Source: Amorphophallus konjac
Taxonomy: Eukaryota > Streptophyta > Magnoliopsida > Alismatales > Araceae
Direction: 5' to 3'
Assembly (NCBI GenBank): GCA_022559845.1
Contig: CM040128.1
Location: forward strand, 224,735,643 to 224,799,642
DNA: 64,000 bases
Positions 44,927-52,656 of the stretch are shown here, in pieces. The notes under the pieces are model-generated. The model had not been told where the DNA came from. It saw nothing but the letters and a program-made list of their open reading frames with translations, and made no database searches. The translations under genes were made by a program, and so were the position numbers. The first letter of the stretch is position 1, and each line of letters begins with the position of its first letter.

Positions 44927-45099
44927 GCTGCTCGAGCAGGAGTAGCACTGGGCGCGTGTGTTCCACATTTCTCGCCCAAGATATTTGGCCACGTGTCAGC
45001 TTCCTATCAGCCCTCGGATCACGTGCCCTTCATTAGCCTAAATCACCTGCAGTCAAAGACAAAAGGAATGTATCTACTTAGTTAGTTCAGGCTTTTAAC

Positions 45100-46900
45100 A
45101 CGAGTGTATATACATCAGAAGCAGGAATGAATAATTGTGTACACTGAGAGAGTGTATAGACTTGTAAGACTTTATGCGACCTCAGTGTATATACTTACTG
45201 AGGGAGAGACTGTACATACTTGAAGCAAAGCAATGTACAGACTCTACCCAAAGTATAGACTTCATATATGTGAAGCTATGCGATGTACATACTTCCTATA
45301 TGAGGGAGCAATGTATAAACTTGCTGTGAAGAACAGCAATGTGTAGACTTGGATGAGAATAAAGCATGAACGTGTATAGACTTAGAAGTCTAAAGGGGCG
45401 TTGACTCATCTAATCAGGGGGTCGACGCATTGATGCATGAATGAAATATACTTCCAATGTGTAGACTTCGGACTTGCCATGATGTGTAGACTTGGAGCAC
45501 AAAAGCCACGATGTACAGACTTTGTGAGACTTCAATGAAGACAGACGATGTATAGACTTCATGACTGAGGCACGATGCAGACTCGTCCAATGTATACACT
45601 TGCTCAATGTTCAATCTTCACGAATGATGTACAGACTACCAATGTGCAGATTTGCCAAGACAAATGAACGATGTACAGACTTGAACAAGGCAAGGTCTGT
45701 ACAGGCTTTGAGGTTCACAATGTATGGACTTTGGCAACCCAACGGCTGTACAGACTTCCACTCAACAACGTTGTATAGACTTGGAAATCTGAACGGGAGG
45801 ATGTATAGACTTCACGAGCTCAGATCAATGTATGGACTTTGTGAAGCACAGTCCAATGTATGGACTTCGCGAAGCACAGTCCAATGTATGGACTTTAAAG
45901 GCTTGAAGGCCCAGTGTGCAGACTTGGAGGCTTGAGCTAATGTACACACTTAACAGTCCCTTGGCTATATAGACTTGGTCACAAACTGAACAGTCGGTTG
46001 TATAGACTTGCACAAACCAAAGTCTGTACAGACTTGAAAAGAAAACCAATGTATATACTTCGTGAGCGCCTAGAGGATGTACAGACTTAGTGACTGTACA
46101 GACTTGGAAGGCTTAGCGAAGGCTGTACAGACTTCAACGAAGAGATGCACAATGTACAGACATCATTCAAAGGCCAGTGTGACGACTTCACGATGTATAG
46201 ACTTTCCAAGTGAAAGGCTGATGTGTGGACTTGCACAGTAGCCCAATGTATATACTTGATATGTATGCTTCGGCTGTACAGACTTCACTCTAGCAGGTAA
46301 TGCAGCAATGTATATACTTAACACAATGATGCAATGTATGGACTCTGCTATGCATGAAGACGAGTGTATAGACTTGGAAATCTGGGGGCGTCGATGCATG
46401 ATGCATGAGACACACTTGCTGCGTTGACGCTGCAATGTATGCCAATGTATAGATGCGTTGACGCTGCAATGTATGCCAATGTAATGCGTTGACGCTACAA
46501 TGTATGCCAATGTATAGATGCGTTGACGCTGCAATGTATGCCGATGTATAGATGCGTTGACGCTGAAATGACTTGCGAAATGCATAGAACACACAGAGGC
46601 TATCTAGACTTACAGCGTTGACGTTGCAGACTTAAGAATGCAATGTACACTCTTACAGCATTGACGCTGCATGAGACGAGTGTATAGACTTGTGATCTCA
46701 ACGATGCCCAAACACAACACATACACAACACGATGTATAGACTATGCTGAGTGTGAAGACTTGTGAAATGCATAGAACACACAAAGGCTGTCTAGACTTT
46801 GGGCTTTACCCTACAGTGTATAGACTTGCTGGTCTGCTAGGAATGCAATGTATGGACTTGCAGCCATGTGAGCCATGCAGTGTATAGACTTATGCAGACA
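45100..46900. repeat. TGTAYAGACTT array in COP U3 (right LTR)
   Basis: Unit-for-unit counterpart of 37010-38800, with occasional substitutions inside units; the same motif is sparser in the solo LTR at 16771-19273. Confidence 0.9.
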
Positions 46901-47080
46901 GAACACATGCATTCTCCAGATAATATACCAGTCATAGTCATATGCATTTTCCACAGAGTATATCAGTTATGCATTCATATCAGTTACAAACATTCATGTT
47001 GCTATCATTTAATATGGTGACTCATTCATGTTGCTATCATTAAAACACCACATCATCAACAAAGCACAAGGGGCACAACA

Positions 47081-48390
47081 AATCAATGTAATTTTCATAT
47101 TTTATTTGGGTCATAAACTATGTAATTTTCCTTTTATTTGAGTCAAGAACCAAGGTTAATGAGTCATCTACCTAAGTTAAGTGTCATAGGGTTGATTTGT
47201 TTGGTTAATGGACCCAATTAAGTGGGCTAGGCCCAGGGGCGCCCCCCCTTCCCCTTGGTTTCTTGTCATTAGTCCAAAAGTCCGGGACTTATTATAAATT
47301 GTAGGATGCCTATATATAGGACCCCATTTTCTCCATTTGAGGTTAATGAATAGTTGAAAGAATTTCAGAAATCCAGTTTAAATTTCCTTGGAGTGAGAAG
47401 TTCCCTTCCTCCCTCTCTCTCTCTTTCTCTCTCTAAAGGGGGCGAACCCCATTCTCTCTCTTCCCCCTCCTCAAATTCAAAATTCATCCTCTCTCCTCCA
47501 CCTCATCTCCACCTCAACCACCCTTCTCTTGCCACATCACCACCCCTTGTCACATCACTAGCCACATCACCATTGACTCCTCAAATCCCTCCCACTCTCA
47601 TTACTTCCCCATTAATCACCCGCAATCCCCAAGAGTCACCTCCCTCTCCCAAGAAAGACCACCACTCCCAAAGCCACCGTTTCATTCTCCCAAGCACCCT
47701 TTCACACTCCCAAGGCACCCCTTCCCATCTCCAAGACCACCATTGATCACCCACCATTAAGACCCAATTCAAACACATCCTCCCTCCCCCCAAGGGTCAC
47801 TTGTGCCCCTTCCTCTCTCCCAGCCCTAGCAGATTTCGACCCCATCTCCCTCCTCTGCTAACTCCACCCCCTCCAGCCTTCTCCCCCCCTTCTCCAACCT
47901 GTGGTGACTCTCCCCACCTCCCCTCCCAACCAGGGAAAGCCCACAGCCCCTTCCCACCCGTCCTCCCACTCCTCTCCCCCTTTATCCTTCCCTATCTACC
48001 ATTGTTACCCAGTCCAGCAGCAGAAGCAAAAGTACCAAAAAGTTGCAGCACCGCCCACGACAATTCCACAAGGTTCCAGGTGGCCTACTTTACACCGGTG
48101 GAATTGTCGTTCTGTCTGCTTCGCAACGGAGGTGGTCTTACTGTCATCTGACTTCGGGACTACCCGGAGGAGTCATTTTCGCCAAACTACGCACTTCCTC
48201 CCTAGCAGACAACCAGTAGCGACTTGAAGAGACTTCCATGGCTAGTACCCTATGATTCTTGGGGTGGTGTTTGGCTGAAGGCTTCTCCTCCAAGTCCCCT
48301 ACCATCTCCAAGAAGCAGGGCTCCATTTGGACCCCGGAGTACGAAGTTCCAGATTTTCTCCCTAGGGTGCGCTGGGTCAGTTCCACCTGG
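47081..48390 (+). repeat. Right LTR copy of GYP-4, part 2
   Basis: 47081-47802 resumes the LTR interrupted at 35992 (TATATATAGGACCCC near 47311; CCAC-rich sequence). 47803-48390 has no counterpart in the left copy. It is probably the rest of the LTR, missing on the left, and ends where TAT-B is inserted at 48391 after cctgg, the presumed left target duplication. Confidence 0.55.
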
Positions 48391-48651
48391 TGTAGACACG
48401 CCATTCATGACGCCTCCTGAGAAAGTCTCATATTACTATACAACGCCCCGCAACGGCTTATGCATTCTGAATCACTCGAGTGCTTCCTTTTCTCGGATCT
48501 TCTTCTGCCTTTTTCGGCATCCGAAATCGTCTCGTCACGGCATTCAGACGGCATCAACACCAGTCAGACGCATCAAGAGGTTCCGGAATCAAGAAGGGGG
48601 TCTGCCGGGCGGCCGCCGACGCCTGATTTGAGGACCCGGGTGGGTCTTAAT

Positions 48652-49296
48652 GGGGGTGTCCAGGCCCCTGGACGCCCCCATTATTTTAATTTGTTTTATT
48701 CTTTTCTCAGGGCCCAAAACCAAATATAAAAATATAAAAAATATATATATTTATGGAGGCGTCCAGGACCCTGGACGCCTCCATAAAAACAAAAATAAAA
48801 AAAATAAGTGTAAAATGCCAGTTGGCATACAAAAACAAATAAAATAAATAAAAAAAATACATATTAATGGAGGCGTCCAGGCCCCTGGACGCCTCCATAA
48901 AAACAAATAAAAAATATAAAATGCCAGCCCTAGCATAAAAAAAACAAAGAAATAATAAAAAATAATAAACTTTTGGAGGCGTCCAGGCCCCTGGACGCCT
49001 CCATCAAATCACTCACGGGCGCCGGCCACCGAACGACGGTTTGTCGTGTGTGAAAAAAAGCCAAATTTAGAGACGTCCAGCTGGCTGGACGCGCCCATTT
49101 CTGAATCACGAGGCGCCGCTCACAAAACCACGCGTTGTGCCAAACCGCGTGCGGCCGTCGTCGGTTTTCGGTGGACCTGTTAGAGGCGTCCGGGACCTTG
49201 GACGCCCCCATAAAAGTATTCTAAAAAAATCAATAAAAATAGAATAAAATATTATTTCGGCCCTGATGGAGGTGTCCAGGGTCCTGGACGTCTCCA
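48652..49296. repeat. Seven GGAGGCGTCCAGG/CCTGGACGCCTCC palindromes in TAT-B U3
   Basis: Perfect or near-perfect palindromes of about 30 bp start near 48652, 48754, 48868, 48974, 49070, 49182 and 49264, 80-115 bp apart and separated by A-rich DNA. The best form has TGGAGGCGTCCAGG, a 1-3 nt centre and the reverse complement. All lie upstream of the TATA box. Different in sequence from the TAT-A units but the same in design. Confidence 0.9.
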
Positions 49297-49308
49297 CCTT
49301 CCGGAGCT

Positions 49309-49320
49309 CTATAAATAGAG
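49309..49320 (+). promoter_or_regulatory. TATA box of TAT-B LTR
   Basis: CTATAAATAGAG fits the plant TATA consensus very well and lies right after the last U3 palindrome. Confidence 0.85.
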
Positions 49321-49710
49321 GCCCACCCCCCTCAGTTCTAGGGGAGCTAAGCAGTGATCCGATAGGCTGCCGGAGCCCAGAGGCTACGGAGTCATTTTTC
49401 TAACCCGTGGGGTCTTTTGTAGGTGGAGGTTCTGCCGGCTTCTCGGGTGCCTACGCTCGCGAGAGGAAGGTCGTCTTCATCCACCGCGCTTCCCCGTCGT
49501 CCCCACGCTGCCGGAGCTCCGCCGGATTTCACCCTCGGCTCATCCAATAAGCCTTTTCTTCCCCTTTTTCTCCATAGTTCTTTACATTCATCATATTGCA
49601 TCCTCTATCCCCCTTCACAAGGGCGCCTCTTCTCTTATACTTCTTGCATTCATCATCTCATTTTCCTCCTACTCGAGTCCGAGAGGGGTTTAAAAGATAA
49701 CACCAACCAG

Positions 49711-49813
49711 GTGTGTGTCTTGCCATCATTTCGTTATTTTTACCGCGAGGATTTGAATACTACACCTCCATCTTTCTAATCCACTTGTCATTTATTTGTC
49801 GTTGTTTTGTAAG
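49711..49813 (+). other. Possible 103-nt intron in TAT-B LTR
   Basis: CAG|GTGTGTGT donor and TTGTTTTGTAAG| acceptor with upstream pyrimidines; collinear with the 100-nt pair in both TAT-A LTRs. A further donor/acceptor pair, GAG|GTAGGC (49890) and TGTGTTGCAG| (50521), encloses the 90-bp repeats. Not proven. Confidence 0.4.
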
Positions 49814-49950
49814 GGTACCCGAGGAAAGCCCTCTCCGTCGGCCGGCCGGAAGGAGAGGAAGAAGCAACCCGCCATGTCCCGCTCTTGAGGTAGGCGCGAT
49901 CACTTTCTTATTTTGGGGTCTTTCGGCCCCTGGCGATCACATCTTTTCAT

Positions 49951-50430
49951 CGAGGCCGCGGCGAGTCACTTCCCCAATGGCCGTTTAAATTTCCGTTTCC
50001 TATATTCTCTTTATATTTTGTTAAATTCTGCTTATATCATCGAGGCCGCGGCGAGTCACTTCCCCAATGGCCGTTTAAATTTTCATTCCTATATTCTTTC
50101 TATATTATATTATATTTTGCTCATATCATCGAGGCCGCGGCGAGTCACTTCCCCAATGGCCGTTTAAATTTCCGTTCTTATATTCTCTCTATAATCTGTT
50201 ATATTCTGCTCATATCATCGAGGCCGCGGCGAGTCACTTCCCCAATGGCCGTTTAAATCTCTATTCTTATATTCTCTTTTATATTCTGCTATATTCTGCT
50301 CATATTCTCGAGGCCGCGGCGAGTCACTTCCCCAATGGCCGTTTCAATTCTTGTTATTTAATTTCTGCACCATTCCCGTCCCCCCGAGGCCGCGGCGAGT
50401 CACTTCCCGCTATGGCCATTTGAACCCCAT
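49951..50430. repeat. Six tandem copies of a 90-bp unit in TAT-B R/U5
   Basis: Each copy begins GAGGCCGCGGCGAGTCACTT and has CCCCAATGGCCGTTTAAAT after it, then a diverged AT-rich spacer (TATATTCT...). Starts near 49951, 50041, 50131, 50220, 50310 and 50384. The GC core is strongly conserved and the spacer is not; TAT-A has no equivalent array. Confidence 0.93.
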
Positions 50431-50620
50431 ATCTTGCTATATTATACTTGTCCCGCTCGCCCCACCGGAGCAATCTCCCGTGGTGGCCCCTTCTCTCTTC
50501 TCTATCATTTCTGTGTTGCAGCAAAACAAGCAAACAAACAAAAAAAGAGGAGCCCGCGCGCTCTCCGCATCCTCTTCCCCGCACCATCGAACTCCGAACC
50601 GCGTGACGTCGCTCACAGAT

Positions 50621-50638
50621 TGGCGATCACGGTGGGAC
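50621..50638 (+). other. Primer-binding site of TAT-B
   Basis: TGGCGATCACGGTGGGAC, three nt after the LTR. The complement ...GATCGCCA is most like a plant tRNA-Arg 3' end from memory; check against tRNA sequences. Confidence 0.75.
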
Positions 50639-50670
50639 GTCTACTGCTTCCTCCCGGCTACCCTTGCAAG

Positions 50671-50745
50671 TTCGGCACCACCCGTGCCTCTCCACCTCGG
50701 CGCCCACGCGCGCCCCCGTTGTGCTCACGGCAGCACCGTCAGTTC
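50671..50745 (+). repeat. GC-rich hairpin cluster after TAT-B primer site
   Basis: GGCACCACCCGTGCC, GGCGCCCACGCGCGCCCC and GTGCTCACGGCAGCAC follow each other; positional counterpart of 4320-4445 in TAT-A. Confidence 0.6.
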
Positions 50746-51216
50746 TGATTGGTTCTTTGTTTATTACATGTTTGTTATTTCTGTTGTTTTCCCACTCCAT
50801 ATATCTGTCAGCATTCCATTGCATACATCCATTCCTCTTTTCTATCCTTTTTTTCATTTTTTTTGAGGATCACCCTTTCCCGGTGAAGGAAGGACTCTCC
50901 GTTTGGGAATTCCTCTCAACGGACTAGAATCTCCTACACTGGGACCTCCGTAAGTCCCCGACATCGAAGAATCTCCTCTTCGTTCACTGGGCTGGTTGTA
51001 CCATTGAAGTTCCCCGAAGTTAGTCATTTCATTTGTGGTGAGACGAGAGACCCTAGCTGACACGGCGGTGAAACAAAAATAAACTAGGGTCCCTATCTTG
51101 TGTGAACTTCGGATCTCGCTAAAAACACACAAAAAAAATCATCAAAATCATAACAAAAAAAAAGGGCGTAAAGGCATCCACTTGTTTGATAATCTCTGCT
51201 ACCTACTTGCTAGTGT
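50746..51216 (+). other. TAT-B leader
   Basis: Noncoding. It contains the conserved leader motif at 50943-51009 and an A-rich run near 51120-51165 shortly before the gag start. No gene. Confidence 0.6.
50943..51009 (+). promoter_or_regulatory. Conserved leader motif, TAT-B copy
   Basis: GACCTCCGTAAGTCCCCG, hairpin GAAGA-atctcc-TCTTC, then TTCACTGGGCTGGTTGTACC and ATTGAAG. This copy has the clearest stem. Confidence 0.75.
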
Positions 51217-52656
51217 ATGTTTTTGCGTTCTGGGAGAACTGTGAGCATGTCTCACGAGTCTTCTCAGGAGAACCACCCTAGCCGTGGTTTGACAGCCGAC
51301 CCGCGAGTCCATGCTATGGACTCGGGTCCTTCTCATGACCCCTCGCATGAGGTGCAGGTTATTGCCGGGGACACGTCCCCGCCACAGGATATCACTTCCT
51401 TACTGGGCGTCCTTGCCAACACGGAGCTTACCTCTGAACAGCTCCGGGCCTTCCAGGCCATTCTAAAGGGGAAATCTGTTTCCCCCACGCCCCAGGAGTC
51501 AACTCCGGCTATCGCACCTCTCCACGAGTCCGTGCAGGCCATTCCATCTCCTTCATTGGCGCAAGCCATCCAGTCTCCCTCGCTTCAAGGACAAGCGAGC
51601 CAACAACCTCCCTCATTCCAATTCCCGTCACAATCTCAAACTCCCGGTGTTCCTCACACACCGTTTCAGCCAGGGCCAACTGTCGGTGGTCCGACAGTTC
51701 CCTCTCATTCCGGGTTTCCCCCTCAAGTCTCCGGGAGACAGTTTCTCCCCCAATGGCAAGTGCCACCTTCACCCCCAGAGGAGCTCGCCCAATCGCTCCT
51801 CAATAGGTTCAATCGCATGGACGAGCAGTTTCAAAATCTGAGAAGAATGGTGGACGTGAAAGCCACCCCGGAGGTTGCTTTGCCAATCCTCCCCGTCATT
51901 CATCTTCCTCCCTCCGAAATGCCCACGTACCGCAGATACAATGGTACCGGCAACCCCTTCATTCACCTCAAGGACTTCATGTATGAGTCCTCCTATTGGC
52001 AAAACGATCAGAGGTCCCTGGCATACCTCTTTCGGAGATCATTGGATGGTCCCGCGCTTGAGTGGTTCTATTCTCTGGAGCCCCGCGAGGCCGAGAATTT
52101 TGAAATAGTGCAGAGAAGGTTCTTGCAGAAATATAGGGATAGGGTCGGTCCCTCACTCTCCATTACCGACCTAGTGGCCGAAAAGATGAAACCCGACGAG
52201 GATTTTGTCCGATATGCTGATAGATGGAGGTCTCTGGCGGAAAGAATAAGGGATACCCTCTCCGAGCCCGAACAAGTGAAAATGATTGTGTCTAATGCAA
52301 CCCCGCAGTTCAGACACGTCCTCGCCATGAATAAACTTACTACAATGGAGGAACTCTATGAAAGGGCCCGATACATCCAAACCCAGCTAAAAGACTCCCC
52401 CATCATGAACATGTTTGAGTCGCCGAAGCCCAAAGTGGTCAGAAAGACAGGCGCTGGTGTCCCGGGCGGAGCCACAGAAGGGGTCGTGACAAATGAGCAA
52501 GTCAGTGCGGTCAACAATGCCAACTATGCAGTCAACCCAAGGCCTCCACAAATGCCCCGACTACCCCTTCAACCAGGTCCTTTCCCTCTCCGTCCTCCAC
52601 CCCAAAATAATCCACCCCAGGATAATATGCCTCCATTACGCCAACCCCAGCAATAA
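51217..52656 (+). CDS. gag: TAT-B Gag (first part, ends at an in-frame stop)
   Basis: Particle-forming polyprotein. Start MFLRSGRTVSMSHESS. Residues 1-220 are Ser/Pro/Gln-rich; the Retrotrans_gag core spans about residues 235-400 (RRYNGTGNPFIHLKDFMYE, ALEWFYSLEP, KMKPDEDFVRYADRWRSL, MEELYERARYIQTQLKDSP). The frame ends at TAA 52654-52656 inside a poly-Gln stretch (CAA in the neighbours), and the same frame continues to 55563, so the stop looks like a point mutation in a longer Gag-Pro. A true Gag stop with readthrough is a less likely alternative, as TAT-A has its own stops elsewhere. Confidence 0.88.
   Translation: MFLRSGRTVSMSHESSQENHPSRGLTADPRVHAMDSGPSHDPSHEVQVIAGDTSPPQDITSLLGVLANTELTSEQLRAFQAILKGKSVSPTPQESTPAIAPLHESVQAIPSPSLAQAIQSPSLQGQASQQPPSFQFPSQSQTPGVPHTPFQPGPTVGGPTVPSHSGFPPQVSGRQFLPQWQVPPSPPEELAQSLLNRFNRMDEQFQNLRRMVDVKATPEVALPILPVIHLPPSEMPTYRRYNGTGNPFIHLKDFMYESSYWQNDQRSLAYLFRRSLDGPALEWFYSLEPREAENFEIVQRRFLQKYRDRVGPSLSITDLVAEKMKPDEDFVRYADRWRSLAERIRDTLSEPEQVKMIVSNATPQFRHVLAMNKLTTMEELYERARYIQTQLKDSPIMNMFESPKPKVVRKTGAGVPGGATEGVVTNEQVSAVNNANYAVNPRPPQMPRLPLQPGPFPLRPPPQNNPPQDNMPPLRQPQQ

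Larger units (their letters stand above)
35993..47080 (-). mobile_element. COP: complete non-autonomous Ty1/copia element, 11.1 kb
   Basis: Two 2,990-bp LTRs (35993-38982, 44091-47080) flank a 5.1-kb interior. On the minus strand the primer site TTGGTATCAGAGC (44077-44089) follows the right LTR and the polypurine tract AAAAAGGGGGAGAT (38983-38996) precedes the left one, fixing orientation. Only gag-like coding sequence is present; no protease, integrase or reverse transcriptase. Target duplication aatcc/aatca agrees in four of five bases. The LTRs differ by scattered substitutions only, so it is younger than GYP-4, which it splits. Confidence 0.9.
44091..47080 (-). repeat. COP 5' LTR (right)
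   Basis: In element orientation TGTTGTGCCCC... to ...CACCGAACCCAACA. It carries the U3 motif array (about 45100-46900), the GCGTTGACGC sub-array (46417-46570) and a TATA box at 44919-44926. Confidence 0.93.
48391..50617 (+). repeat. TAT-B 5' LTR
   Basis: 2,227 bp from TGTAGACACGCCATTC to GACGTCGCTCACA. The start and the ...CTCACA|..TTGGCGATCACGG junction match TAT-A. U3 holds seven large palindromes, R starts after the TATA box near 49310, and R/U5 carries a possible 103-nt intron, the GGCCGGCCGG block (about 49841) and six 90-bp repeats. Confidence 0.9.

Noticed and set aside
49951..50430. Possible centromeric or other satellite array
   Set aside because: Only six units, wholly inside the R/U5 of one LTR between TATA box and primer site.
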